DNA of 64,000 nucleotides, taken from positions 310,001 to 374,000 of the forward strand of contig CALSTO010000002.1 of the NCBI GenBank assembly GCA_943789295.1, given 5' to 3'. The position numbers were made by a program, and so were the translations under genes. The notes beneath the pieces were generated by a model. That model searched no databases and was not told the origin of the DNA. It saw nothing but the letters and a program-made list of their open reading frames with translations. Below are positions 26,354 through 35,640 of the stretch, in pieces. Origin of the DNA: MAG-121220-bin8 sp002700465. Lineage in GTDB: Bacteria; Bacteroidota; Bacteroidia; Flavobacteriales; Flavobacteriaceae. The number at the start of each line of letters is the position of its first letter. The stretch's first letter is position 1.

Positions 26354-27274
26354 ATGTTCATACAAAACGCACTTAAAGTAAAAAACAACATATGGAGATA
26401 TGCATTGGGAATTTTAATAATATTTATTTTTAATCAGTTAGGTTTTATTCCATTTATTTATTCAGTTGTTCAAAAAGTAGGTTTTGAAGCTGCTGTAATT
26501 AGTTTTTCAAATCCGTCAAATATGATGACAGTTTTGGAAAATAGTAACCTCACTTTTTTCTATCTTTTATTATCTTTTTTTATTGGTTTTAATGGTTTTT
26601 TAATTGTTATTAAATTTCTTCACAATCAATCCTTGAAATCTGTTACCACAAGTAGAAAATCTACTGATTTTAAGCGAATTTTTACATCTTTTCTAACTAT
26701 ATCTGCAATAATTCTTTTAAACCTTCTTTTTTCTATTTATTTAAATCCGGATGAATATGTTTTTCAGTTTAATTTAGATGATTTTTTAATTCTGTTTATA
26801 ATAGCAATAATATTTATACCGATACAAACAAGTTTAGAAGAGTATGTCTTTAGAGGTTATATAATGCAAGGATTAGGAGTTTTTGTTAAAAACAGATGGT
26901 TTCCTTTAATTTTAACTTCTCTTAGCTTTGGTTTATTACATTTATCTAATCCTGAAATTGATAAAATAGGTAACATAATTATAATTCATTACATAGTAAC
27001 AGGTCTGTTTTTAGGTATTATTACCCTAATGGATGAAGGATTGGAGCTTGCTTTAGGTTTTCATGCTGGAAATAATCTTTTAATAGCATTACTTGTTACC
27101 GCTGATTGGACAGTATTTCAAACCAGTTCAATTTTTAAATACATTGGAGAACCTGATGTCATGTATCAAACATTTTTTTCGCTAGCAATCATTTACCCTG
27201 TTTTATTATTATATTTTTCAAAAAAATATCAGTGGACCAATTGGAAAGAAAAATTGTTTGGAAAAATAAGTTAA
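26354..27274 (+). CDS. CPBP-family intramembrane glutamic endopeptidase
   Basis: 306 residues with about seven to eight hydrophobic helices. The three active-site motifs of the CPBP (CaaX protease/bacteriocin-processing, Rce1-like) family are present: 'EEYVFRGY' (EExxxR), 'LSFGLLHL' (FxxxH) and 'HAGNN' (HxxxN/D). This indicates an active membrane-embedded protease rather than a decayed homologue. Members act in bacteriocin self-immunity, signalling or membrane protein processing; the substrate here is not predictable. It follows the thioesterase by 3 bp. A 59-residue membrane protein gene begins 74 bp downstream on the same strand. Confidence 0.9.
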   Translation: MFIQNALKVKNNIWRYALGILIIFIFNQLGFIPFIYSVVQKVGFEAAVISFSNPSNMMTVLENSNLTFFYLLLSFFIGFNGFLIVIKFLHNQSLKSVTTSRKSTDFKRIFTSFLTISAIILLNLLFSIYLNPDEYVFQFNLDDFLILFIIAIIFIPIQTSLEEYVFRGYIMQGLGVFVKNRWFPLILTSLSFGLLHLSNPEIDKIGNIIIIHYIVTGLFLGIITLMDEGLELALGFHAGNNLLIALLVTADWTVFQTSSIFKYIGEPDVMYQTFFSLAIIYPVLLLYFSKKYQWTNWKEKLFGKIS

Positions 27275-27348
27275 GCTTTTAAGTATTTTTTAACATTTAT
27301 TTTATCAATTTATTATCATATTGTAATCTATAACAACTTTATATTATA

Positions 27349-27528
27349 ATGGCTTTAAATAAAAACGGAATTTTTGGAATTGCCTCCTTCATTTTAACAA
27401 TTTTAGGAATTGCTTTAGTCCTTTTAGGCGTTTTAAAATATACTGAATACGCCATTGGATTTAGCGTAGCTGGAGTTGGTTTTATTTCTATTGGATGGGC
27501 ATTTAATGCTCTCAAAGGGAGAGTTTAA
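27349..27528 (+). CDS. CAL67264-family small membrane protein
   Basis: 59 codons: starts MALNKNGIFGIASFILTILG and ends NALKGRV. Two hydrophobic helices (about 8-28 and 34-53) are separated by a short polar turn 'KYTEYAI'. The pattern 'xxNKNxxxGxAxFIxxxxGIALxxLG...GWAFNALKGRV' is what I remember of the flavobacterial CAL67264 family. Function is unknown. The ATG is the only reasonable start. The gene lies between the CPBP protease (same strand) and fumC (converging, 17 bp between stops). Confidence 0.8.
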   Translation: MALNKNGIFGIASFILTILGIALVLLGVLKYTEYAIGFSVAGVGFISIGWAFNALKGRV

Positions 27529-27545
27529 AATATTATAAACTCATT

Positions 27546-28940
27546 TTATTTTTTTCCTATCATATTCTTAGGTTTAACCCAGTTGTCAAACTCTTTTTCA
27601 GATAAATAACCTGTTTTTAGAGCGGCTTCTTTCAAAGTTATTCCGTTATCATGAGCAATATTTGCAATTTCTGCTGATTTGTAATATCCAATTTTGCTGT
27701 TTAGAGCGGTAACTAGCATTAGCGAATTATTTAATAGTTCTTTAATTCTTTTTGTGTTTGCTTTTACTCCTTTTAAACAATTATCATTAAAACTTATTAC
27801 GCTATCAGATATTAGCGTTAATGATTCCAGTACATTAGAAACTATTACAGGCTTAAAAACGTTAAGTTCGTAATGACCTTGCATTCCACCTAATGTCACG
27901 GTAACATCATTACCAATGACTTGGGCACATACCATGGATAAAGCTTCACATTGTGTAGGATTTACTTTCCCTGGCATAATTGAGCTACCAGGTTCGTTAG
28001 CAGGAATTATTATTTCTCCAATACCCGATCTTGGTCCGCTTGCCATTAATCTAATGTCATTAGCAATTTTATTTAATGAATTAGCAATTAATTTTAAAGC
28101 ACCGTGAGATTCAACAAGTGCATCATGAGAGGCGATGGATTCGAATTTATTTTTGGCTGAAATAAAATCTATTCCAGTAAATTTTGATATGTAATTAGCA
28201 GATAATTTATCGTACCCATCAGGTGAATTTATTCCAGTTCCAACCGCTGTTGCTCCTAAAGCGAGTTCTGATAAATGATTTAATGAATTATTTAAAGATT
28301 CTAAACCGTGTTCTATTTGAGAGTGATATCCAGAAAATTCTTGACCTAGAGTAATTGGAGTAGCATCCATTAAGTGTGTTCTTCCAATTTTTATAACATT
28401 TTTAAATTCTTTAGATTTTTCTAACAAAGTATTTTTAAAAATATTCAGATTTGGTATCGTATTAAAAATTATTTTTTTATAAGTAGCAATATGCATTGCA
28501 GTAGGAAAGGTGTCATTTGAGGACTGAGACATATTAACATCGTCATTTGGAGCTAGTGTTTTTTTTCCTTCACCAATTACTTTTCCTTCAATTTGGTGAG
28601 CTCTGTTTGAAATCACCTCGTTTATATTCATGTTGGTTTGAGTACCAGAACCAGTTTGCCAAATTACTAATGGAAATTGATTATCATGATCTCCATTTAT
28701 AATTTCATCACAGACTTTACTTATAAGTTCTTTTTTTAATTTAGTTAAAACTCCTAAATCAAAATTTGTGAAAGCCGCAGCTTTTTTTAAAATAGCAAAA
28801 GCATGAATAATTTCTATAGGCATAGAACCTGATTTTCCTATTTTAAAATTATTTATTGATCGTTGGGTTTGAGGACCCCATAACACGTCTTTTGGCACTT
28901 TTACATCTCCAATAGTATCTTTTTCAATTCTAAATTCCAT
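27546..28940 (-). CDS. fumC: Fumarate hydratase, class II
   Basis: 464 residues, the iron-independent class II fumarase of the TCA cycle. Motifs: 'RIEKDTIGDVKVPKDVLWGPQTQRSINNF' at the N-terminus, 'WQTGSGTQTNMNINEVISNRA', 'NMSQSSNDTFPTAMH', 'KIGRTHLMDATPITLGQEFSGY' (catalytic His), 'GTAVGTGINSP' and the fumarase/aspartase signature 'GSSIMPGKVNPTQCE' with the catalytic serine. All active-site segments are intact. It is transcribed alone; a TAAATTTG box lies 17 bp before the start. Confidence 0.97.
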   Translation of the reverse strand: MEFRIEKDTIGDVKVPKDVLWGPQTQRSINNFKIGKSGSMPIEIIHAFAILKKAAAFTNFDLGVLTKLKKELISKVCDEIINGDHDNQFPLVIWQTGSGTQTNMNINEVISNRAHQIEGKVIGEGKKTLAPNDDVNMSQSSNDTFPTAMHIATYKKIIFNTIPNLNIFKNTLLEKSKEFKNVIKIGRTHLMDATPITLGQEFSGYHSQIEHGLESLNNSLNHLSELALGATAVGTGINSPDGYDKLSANYISKFTGIDFISAKNKFESIASHDALVESHGALKLIANSLNKIANDIRLMASGPRSGIGEIIIPANEPGSSIMPGKVNPTQCEALSMVCAQVIGNDVTVTLGGMQGHYELNVFKPVIVSNVLESLTLISDSVISFNDNCLKGVKANTKRIKELLNNSLMLVTALNSKIGYYKSAEIANIAHDNGITLKEAALKTGYLSEKEFDNWVKPKNMIGKK

Positions 28941-28956
28941 AATTGATATTATATTA

Positions 28957-28964
28957 CAAATTTA
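28957..28964 (-). promoter_or_regulatory. Possible -7 promoter box for fumC
   Basis: On the minus strand TAAATTTG matches TAnnTTTG exactly and ends 16 bp before the fumC ATG. No convincing -33 TTTG is seen 19-21 bp further upstream, so support is moderate. Confidence 0.4.
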
Positions 28965-29033
28965 ATATAATTGCTGGATATATTTTTTATGATCATTTGT
29001 TAACATTTATTTTTCAAGATCATTACTTTAATT

Positions 29034-29041
29034 TATATTTG
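29034..29041 (+). promoter_or_regulatory. Possible -7 promoter box for a 53-residue membrane protein
   Basis: TATATTTG matches TAnnTTTG exactly and ends 18 bp before the ATG at 29060. A -33 TTTG at the right spacing is not seen. It supports independent transcription of the small gene, which otherwise has no upstream neighbour on its strand. Confidence 0.4.
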
Positions 29042-29059
29042 TAAAATCAATTTATTAAT

Positions 29060-29221
29060 ATGTTTGAATTTGATCAATATTTAGGTTTTATACTTTTTCT
29101 ATCTGTTTTAACAATGGGATTCTGGTTGTTAATCCTTTTACTAACTTTTATTGTTCCTTACTGGGTTGGTGGAGCGTTATTAGAAAAGATAAATGAGTTA
29201 AGAAATAAAGCGAAAAAATAA
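29060..29221 (+). CDS. Small single-pass membrane protein, unknown function
   Basis: 53 codons: starts MFEFDQYLGFILFLSVLTMG, continues with a long hydrophobic stretch (about 8-34, with 'LLILLLTFIVPYW'), and ends in a charged amphipathic tail 'LLEKINELRNKAKK'. This is a normal layout for a small inner-membrane protein with a cytoplasmic helix. It has a TATATTTG box 18 bp upstream of the ATG and is divergent from fumC. Its stop lies 1 bp before the stop of the converging outer-membrane receptor. I do not recognise a family. Composition and the plausible promoter make it more likely real than chance. Confidence 0.55.
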   Translation: MFEFDQYLGFILFLSVLTMGFWLLILLLTFIVPYWVGGALLEKINELRNKAKK

Positions 29222-29222
29222 A

Positions 29223-31658
29223 TTAAGTTCCAAAGCCGCCTTCACTATAATCGTTATAGTCACCTGAATTTCTACTTACCTTTTTCTTTTGATTAAAACG
29301 ATAAATTAAATTCAACTCTAAGGTTCTTCCACCTCTCCAATTACTTTCACTATAACTTCTATAATCTTCATTAAAAGACTCTATTCTCCATTTTCCAGTT
29401 TCAAATATATCATTAGCCTTAAATGTTACTGTTATTTTATCTTTTAATAGATCTTTACTAAATGCAGTATTACTGTAAATAGAAGCTTTTCTTTCAGAAA
29501 CTGCAGTTTTTTGAGGAGCTCTGTATCTAAAGCTAGTTTGCCAATCTATACTAGAAAATAACTTTAAATTATTGCTTAGTCTCCCTGACCACGTTAAATT
29601 TTTAGAATCATATACAACACCCATGTATTCTCCTATAGTTTCTGATTCATAAAAGTTTAAACTCCCATTTAATCTCCAGTTTTTAGATTGAGTAAAATTT
29701 GCATTTATTTCCAGGCCAATTTGTTTATTGCTTGCTAAGTTAATAGGAGTTCTTCTTAGAACGGGAACTAATATTTCATTTACAAGAACAAAATCCCCAG
29801 TATTTTCACTAATAAATGTAAATACTCCAGTTTCTTTTCTAAAATAAATAGATCCATTCAAAGTCAGTTTTTCATATCTCTTTAAATATCCTAAATCTAC
29901 TCCATTAGAATAAGTAGGATCTATATTAGGATTACCTTGAAAAATATTAGTAGCACTCGATTTAGATGGGAATGGATTAATAAAATATGATCTAGCTCTT
30001 CTTATTCTTCGATTGTATCCAAAAGTAATAGTTTCGTTTTCCTTAACTTGATAGGATAAATTTAAAGTAGGAAAGAAGTCATTATAATTTTTTATGTTAT
30101 TAGTGTTGTTTGCTAACTGTTTAACGGTAGTTTTAGACTCTTCATATCTTAAACCGAACAGAAAAGAAAAATTATTTTTTTTATTTCCATACTGCGTGTA
30201 AAAAGCATTAACCTTTTCGTTATAAAGAAGAGTGTTACTGAGATTTAGATCATTAATGAAATTACCATTTAAGTCTTCATTTTCTGCTAAGTAATCAATA
30301 TCCTGATATTGATTACTTCTTCTAAAACCAAGTTCAAATTGCCCGTCTTTTTTAATTGGTAATACATAATCTATTTTAAAAAGTTCACTTTCTTGTATTT
30401 CATCTGTGTTAACCTTTTCACTTAAATACTTAGTTAATATTGGCTTTAATTGAGAATTTGAAATAAATCCATTTTCATTTTCTGAAGATTTTTCTTTTTG
30501 ATAGTCCATGGTTAACACATGTCCTTCTTTATTAAAATCATGTGTTAGATTAATTGAAAATTCATTTGTGTCATCAATTTCTGTTTCTTTTTCTAACCTT
30601 TGAGAAAATTTTGAAATTGAATTAAAATTTTGATATACATTATTGGTGTTGTTTGTAAAACCATCACTTTTTCTAGATACATATGATCCAACTATGCTAG
30701 TGTTATCAGAAAAAAAGTATTCAATTCCAGTATTTAAATAATTTGAGTTTCTTTCGGAATCTCTAACACCATTTTCATTTAAAAAATTATTAATCGATTG
30801 ATCAGTGTAGTATTCTGTTTCATTTATAAAACTTCCTTCGCTAGTTCTTGTATTATAGCCTACATTATTAAAAAAATTAAGTTTTTTTGTTCTATAATTT
30901 AAATTAGCGGAAACCCCATATCTTTCAGGATATCCACTATTAAGTGATAGAGATCCGTTGAATCCAGTTAATTTACTTTTTCTTAATATTATATTAATAA
31001 TTCCTGCAGTTCCTTCAGCATTATATCTAGCTGATGGAGAAGTGATTACTTCAACTTTTTCAACACTTTCAGAGGGAAATTGTTTTAATGCTTCATTACT
31101 GCTTATTCCAACAAGTCCTGATGGTTTGCCATTTATTAAAATTCTCACACTTTCATTTCCTCTTAAGGATACATTTCCCTCAATATCAACTTCGACAGAT
31201 GGAAGGTTATCTAAAACATCACTAACGCTACTTCCTTTTAAAGTCAAGTCTTTTCCGATATTGTAAACAGTTTTATCTAATTTTATTTCTATTTCTGTTT
31301 TTTCTCCAATAACTTCTACTTCATTCAAAATATTTTCATCAATTGAAAGTTCAATTACTCCTAAGTTCAATGAATTTTCAATATTAATTTTTCTCAAATA
31401 TTTTGTTTTGAATGAAATATATTCAAATTTAAGATCATAATTACCTTTGCTAACTTCAATACTAAATTCCCCATTATAATCCGTTATTACTCCATTTATA
31501 ATCTCCTCACTGTTAGCTTTGAAAACACTAATTGTTGAATATTCAAGAGGAGAATTAGTTTCAGGATCACTGACTGTTCCTGTAATTAAAAATTTATTTT
31601 CTTGTGAGTACAAAAATGTACTTGAAATCAATATAAAAAACAAAAGAATTTTTTTCAT
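29223..31658 (-). CDS. Outer-membrane beta-barrel protein (TonB-dependent-receptor-like)
   Basis: 811 residues. A signal peptide (MKKILLFFILISSTFLYSQ) is followed by a carboxypeptidase-regulatory-like beta domain (about 25-105, 'ITGTVSDPETNSPLEYSTISVF') and a plug-like domain ('GSSVSDVLDNLPSVEVDIEGNVSLRG', 'VEKVEVITSPSARYNAEGTAGIINIIL'). A long barrel rich in alternating aromatic and polar residues ends 'LELNLIYRFNQKKKV'. This is the 'outer membrane beta-barrel family' of Bacteroidota, related to TonB receptors but without a SusD partner here. Substrate unknown. The frame is open two codons further (TTG), but ATG 31658 starts the signal peptide. A small inverted repeat ATCTTG-N5-CAAGAT lies about 20 bp upstream. 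Confidence 0.9.
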   Translation of the reverse strand: MKKILLFFILISSTFLYSQENKFLITGTVSDPETNSPLEYSTISVFKANSEEIINGVITDYNGEFSIEVSKGNYDLKFEYISFKTKYLRKINIENSLNLGVIELSIDENILNEVEVIGEKTEIEIKLDKTVYNIGKDLTLKGSSVSDVLDNLPSVEVDIEGNVSLRGNESVRILINGKPSGLVGISSNEALKQFPSESVEKVEVITSPSARYNAEGTAGIINIILRKSKLTGFNGSLSLNSGYPERYGVSANLNYRTKKLNFFNNVGYNTRTSEGSFINETEYYTDQSINNFLNENGVRDSERNSNYLNTGIEYFFSDNTSIVGSYVSRKSDGFTNNTNNVYQNFNSISKFSQRLEKETEIDDTNEFSINLTHDFNKEGHVLTMDYQKEKSSENENGFISNSQLKPILTKYLSEKVNTDEIQESELFKIDYVLPIKKDGQFELGFRRSNQYQDIDYLAENEDLNGNFINDLNLSNTLLYNEKVNAFYTQYGNKKNNFSFLFGLRYEESKTTVKQLANNTNNIKNYNDFFPTLNLSYQVKENETITFGYNRRIRRARSYFINPFPSKSSATNIFQGNPNIDPTYSNGVDLGYLKRYEKLTLNGSIYFRKETGVFTFISENTGDFVLVNEILVPVLRRTPINLASNKQIGLEINANFTQSKNWRLNGSLNFYESETIGEYMGVVYDSKNLTWSGRLSNNLKLFSSIDWQTSFRYRAPQKTAVSERKASIYSNTAFSKDLLKDKITVTFKANDIFETGKWRIESFNEDYRSYSESNWRGGRTLELNLIYRFNQKKKVSRNSGDYNDYSEGGFGT

Positions 31659-31729
31659 AACCAAATTAAATCAAACATCTTGCCAATCAAGATATTATCT
31701 ATGACAATGAAAACATATAATAGTTTAAT

Positions 31730-32071
31730 TTAAATAATTTTATTTATTTCCTCTGGTGGAATTGCAATTGTAGCTTTATCGTTTGAAATAAATATGGGTC
31801 TTTTAATCAAGTTTGAATATTTATGTAAAAGATCTATTATTTCATTGTCAGAGAGTTTTTTAGAGATATAATTTTCTTTCCATATTTTTTCTTGTCTTCT
31901 AACTAGATCAATTGGATTTACATTTAGTTTATCTATAATTTCTTTTAGTTGATTTATTTCTAAACCATCTTTCATGTATAATAAAGTTTCAAAATTTAAA
32001 TTGTGAAATTTTAAAAACTCCATAGCTTCTCTGGATTTTCTGCATCTGGGATTGTGTAATAATTTATACAT
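31730..32071 (-). CDS. ArsC/Spx-family thioredoxin-fold protein
   Basis: 113 residues. 'LLHNPRCRKSREAMEFLK' at the N-terminus carries the single conserved Cys of the arsenate-reductase (ArsC) family. The C-terminal 'LIKRPIFISNDKATIAIPPEEI' corresponds to the 'xxRPIxxxxxxAxIGRP' arm with the active-site Arg. The family includes glutaredoxin-coupled arsenate reductases and YffB-like proteins of unknown role. No ars genes are nearby, so arsenate reduction is doubtful. The gene lies 2 bp after prfB on the same strand, so it is probably co-transcribed with it. Confidence 0.85.
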   Translation of the reverse strand: MYKLLHNPRCRKSREAMEFLKFHNLNFETLLYMKDGLEINQLKEIIDKLNVNPIDLVRRQEKIWKENYISKKLSDNEIIDLLHKYSNLIKRPIFISNDKATIAIPPEEINKII

Positions 32072-32073
32072 AA

Positions 32074-33154
32074 TTAATTACTCATTAAAAAAGCTTTTAA
32101 AAAGGGATTTAATCCACCATTTAAAACTTCGTCAATATTATTAGTTTCATGTTCAGTCCTTACGTCTTTTATTAATTTATATGGGTGAAGTACATAATTT
32201 CTTATTTGAGACCCCCATTCAATCTTCATTTTATTTGACTCTATTTTTTCTCTTTCTTTCATTTTTTCTTTCAATTCAATTTCATACAGTTGAGATTTAA
32301 GTAGTCGCATAGCTTTATCTTTATTTTCTAATTGAGATCTCGTTTCAGAATTTTCGATTACTATTCCTGAGGGAGCATGTCTTAACCTTACGGCTGTTTC
32401 TACTTTATTTACATTTTGACCACCAGCTCCACTTGATCGCATTGTTTCCCAAGAAATTTCAGAGGGATTAATATTAATTTCAATAGTATCATCTACAAGT
32501 GGATAAACATAAACTGAGGCAAATGAAGTATGCCTTTTAGCATTACTGTCAAAAGGTGATATTCTAACCAACCTATGCACTCCGTTTTCTCCTTTTAGCC
32601 ATCCAAATCCAAAATCTCCTTCAATTTCAATCGTAACAGATTTAATTCCCGCAACATCACCTTGTTGGAGATCTAATTCTTTAATTTTATACTTATTTTT
32701 TTCTGCCCACATTACATACATTCTCATCAACATTTGAGCCCAGTCACAACTTTCTGTTCCACCAGCTCCAGCTGTAATTTGGATTACAGCACTCATTTCA
32801 TCTCCTTCATTGGAAAGCATATTTTTAAATTCAATATTCTCGATATGTTCTTTACATTTCACGAAATGTTTTTCTATTTCTTTTTCTTCAATTTCACCTT
32901 CTTTAAAATATTCAAATAAAACTTCTAAATCTTCACAGAACGCAACAGCTTTTTTATAATCTTTAACCCATTGTTTTAAAGATTGTAATTCTTTCATTAC
33001 TATTTGTGCTTTTTTTGAGTCATTCCAAAAATCAGGATCAAATGTAATTTCTTCCTTATTTGAGATTTCAATATTTTTAGAATCTATGTCAAAGATAACT
33101 CCTTAACGATTTAGTTCGTTCAAGGAGATTTTTAATTTGGTCAATTGTTATCAT
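32074..33154 (-). CDS. prfB: Peptide chain release factor 2, with programmed +1 frameshift
   Basis: The first 21 codons (33154 down to 33092, beginning MITIDQIKNLLERTKSLRSY and ending CTT) are closed by an in-frame UGA at 33091-33089. A +1 shift at CTT-TGA-C continues into the long frame to 32074, giving 359 residues in total. An AGGAG sequence precedes the CTTTGAC slip site, as in the classical RF2 autoregulatory site that senses RF2 shortage at UGA. The main frame has 'GAGGTESCDWAQML', the stop-reading loop 'RISPFDSNAKRHTSF' (SPF) and 'SSGAGGQNVNKVETAVRL' with the GGQ motif. All functional elements are intact, so this is not a pseudogene. Confidence 0.96.
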
Positions 33155-33239
33155 CAATTAATGATTTTTACATTTCAAAAATACATTTTATATAGAAATA
33201 ATTCAATCAATAAATTTTATATTAGATAAAATAATTTTT

Positions 33240-35636
33240 ATGAAAAGTAGATCTTTAATTATTCTTTTATGTTTATCAACGTTTTTTTTAAGATCACAAG
33301 AAAATATTAATAATAATATTGATTTCAATGGATTTTTTAATTTTAATTATGATGCAAAGTCAGGAAAGATTTTTCTTGATGTAGATAAATTGAATTACGA
33401 TTTTTTATACATAAACTCTTTAACAACTGGACTTGGCTCTAATGACATAGGTTTAGATCGTGGTCAATTAGGTAATGAAAGGTTAGTGAGATTTAAAAAA
33501 TATGGAAATAAACTTTTACTGATACAGCCGAATCTAAAATATAGAGCATATACAGATAATAAGTTAGAAAAAAAGAGTGTTGAAGAAGCTTTTGCTTTTT
33601 CAGTAATTTTTGGATTTGAAATTATTGAGTCAAATTTAGATTCTTATAAAATTGATCTAACTCCATTTTTAATGCAAGACACTCATGGTGTTTCGGATAG
33701 ATTAAATAAATTAAAACAGGGTAATTATAAAATTGACATTTCAAAGAGTTCTGTTGAATTAAAAAACACTAAGGCCTTTCCAAAAAACATTGAATTTGAA
33801 GCATTACTAACTTTTAAAGGAAAGCCGAGTGGATATTTAATTCCAAGTGTTTCGCCAGATTCTAAATTAGTTAGCTTAATTCAGCATCATTCTTTTATTG
33901 AGCTTCCTGATGAAAATTATTCTTCCAGAGAATTTGATCCACGAAGTGGTGCAATTATGACATCATATATGGATTATGCTACTGAAATTGAAAAACCAAT
34001 ATTAAAAAGAAATATCATTAGGCATCGATTGAAAAAAAAGAATATTGATTCTGATTATAGCGTTCCAGAAAAACCAATTATTTATTATTTAGATCCTGGA
34101 ACACCAGAACCTGTAAGATCTGCACTAATTGAAGGAGCTCTGTGGTGGAATGAAGCTTTTGAGGATATTGGTTTTAAAAATGCATTTCAAGTTAAAATAT
34201 TACCTGATGGAGCTGATCCAATGGACTGCAGATATAATATGATTCAATGGGTACACAGGTCAACACGTGGATGGAGCTATGGTTCTAGTGTTGTTGACCC
34301 ACGAACTGGAGAAATAATTAAAGGTCATGTCAGTTTAGGTAGTTTGAGAATTAGACAAGATTTTTTAATTGCTCAATCGTTAATGAATAAACCATTTCAA
34401 TATGATAATTACAATGATAAGCCAATGTTAGATTTAGCTTTGTCAAGAATAAGACAATTAAGTGCCCATGAAGTTGGTCACACCTTGGGTTTTGCTCATA
34501 ATTTTGCTTCTAGCTCAAATGAAAGATCTTCAGTTATGGATTATCCACATCCGTTATTAAAAGTTGATGAAAATAAAATAGATTTTTCTGAAGCTTATTC
34601 TGTTGGTATTGGTGATTGGGACAAGGTTAGTGTTGCTTACAGTTACTCTGAAATCAAAGAAGAAGATAAAAAATTACATCTTGATAATATTCTTAATGAT
34701 GCGTATAAAAGTGGATTAAGATTTATCACAGACAGTGACGCTAGATCAATTTCAGGTTCACACGTCAATGCTCACCTTTGGGACAATGGAAAAAATGTTA
34801 CCAATAACTTGAATGATCTTTTTAATATTAGAAAAAAAGCGATTTCAAATTTTTCTAAATTTAATATTAAAAAAGGGGAGCCTTATTCAAAATTAGAAGA
34901 CCTTTTTGTTCCATTGTATTTTATGCATCGTTATCAAACTGAAGCTGTTATTAAATTAATAGGAGGAATGGATTATAATTATTCAACAAGAGATGACAAT
35001 CAGTTAATAGTTAAGGATTTAGAATATGAAATTCAAAAGGATGCTTTAAAAGCAGTTTTAAAATCATTAAACGCTAAACATTTAGCAATTCCTAAAAATA
35101 TTTTAAAATTGTTTCCACCAAGAGCTTATGGTTATCCAAGTAATAGAGAATCTTTTAGTGGAAGAACTGGTGTTTCTTTTGATCCTTTTAGTGCAGCTCA
35201 AACAGCTAGTGAATTTTCAATAAATTTATTGTTTAATGTAGAAAGATTAAATAGAATTAAGATTCAAAGTTCTGTTGATACTTCAAAGCTTGGTTTAAAT
35301 CAATTATTTAATGATTTGTTATCCTCTACGTTTGGAAATAAACTTAAAGGCACATATTTGAATGAAATTCAACACATGATCAATTTAAATATCTTGACAT
35401 ATTTACTCAAAGTTTCAATTGACAAAAATGCATTCTTACAAGTAAAAAACAGCGCAATGAAATCAGTGAATTTGATTAAAAATAATCACTATAATAACTT
35501 TAAATCTTTCAATGAGGATTATCATTTACTAATTAATGATTTTAATAATAACCCAGAAAAATATAAGGGAAAACTTTCAAAAAAAATTCCTGACGGATCT
35601 CCAATAGGTACAGAATCTTGTAATTTTAATTATTAA
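33240..35636 (+). CDS. Exported zinc-dependent metalloprotease (DUF5117/DUF4953 type)
   Basis: 798 residues. An N-terminal signal peptide (about 1-20, ending 'FFLRSQ') is followed by a beta-rich domain of the DUF5118/DUF5117 kind ('FFNFNYDAKSGKIFLDVDKLNYDFLYINSL'). The catalytic domain has the gluzincin/metzincin-like zinc site 'SAHEVGHTLGFAHNF' with His at about 410, 414 and 420, followed by a 'SSVMDYPHP' Met-turn-like sequence. The C-terminal DUF4953-like region has 'PRAYGYPSNRESFSGRTGVSFDPFSAAQTASEFS'. The family is abundant in Bacteroidota and probably digests extracellular or periplasmic protein. It is followed at 4 bp by threonine aldolase and then an S9 peptidase, suggesting a peptide/amino-acid use cluster. 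Confidence 0.88.
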   Translation: MKSRSLIILLCLSTFFLRSQENINNNIDFNGFFNFNYDAKSGKIFLDVDKLNYDFLYINSLTTGLGSNDIGLDRGQLGNERLVRFKKYGNKLLLIQPNLKYRAYTDNKLEKKSVEEAFAFSVIFGFEIIESNLDSYKIDLTPFLMQDTHGVSDRLNKLKQGNYKIDISKSSVELKNTKAFPKNIEFEALLTFKGKPSGYLIPSVSPDSKLVSLIQHHSFIELPDENYSSREFDPRSGAIMTSYMDYATEIEKPILKRNIIRHRLKKKNIDSDYSVPEKPIIYYLDPGTPEPVRSALIEGALWWNEAFEDIGFKNAFQVKILPDGADPMDCRYNMIQWVHRSTRGWSYGSSVVDPRTGEIIKGHVSLGSLRIRQDFLIAQSLMNKPFQYDNYNDKPMLDLALSRIRQLSAHEVGHTLGFAHNFASSSNERSSVMDYPHPLLKVDENKIDFSEAYSVGIGDWDKVSVAYSYSEIKEEDKKLHLDNILNDAYKSGLRFITDSDARSISGSHVNAHLWDNGKNVTNNLNDLFNIRKKAISNFSKFNIKKGEPYSKLEDLFVPLYFMHRYQTEAVIKLIGGMDYNYSTRDDNQLIVKDLEYEIQKDALKAVLKSLNAKHLAIPKNILKLFPPRAYGYPSNRESFSGRTGVSFDPFSAAQTASEFSINLLFNVERLNRIKIQSSVDTSKLGLNQLFNDLLSSTFGNKLKGTYLNEIQHMINLNILTYLLKVSIDKNAFLQVKNSAMKSVNLIKNNHYNNFKSFNEDYHLLINDFNNNPEKYKGKLSKKIPDGSPIGTESCNFNY

Positions 35637-35640
35637 TATT

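Noticed and set aside
31730..32071. Arsenate resistance gene arsC
   Set aside because: The fold and Cys fit the ArsC family, but no arsR/arsB neighbour exists; many such proteins are not arsenate reductases, so no symbol was given.
32074..32997. prfB as an N-terminally truncated pseudogene
   Set aside because: The missing N-terminus is present upstream in another frame with the classical CTTTGAC slip site and upstream AGGAG.
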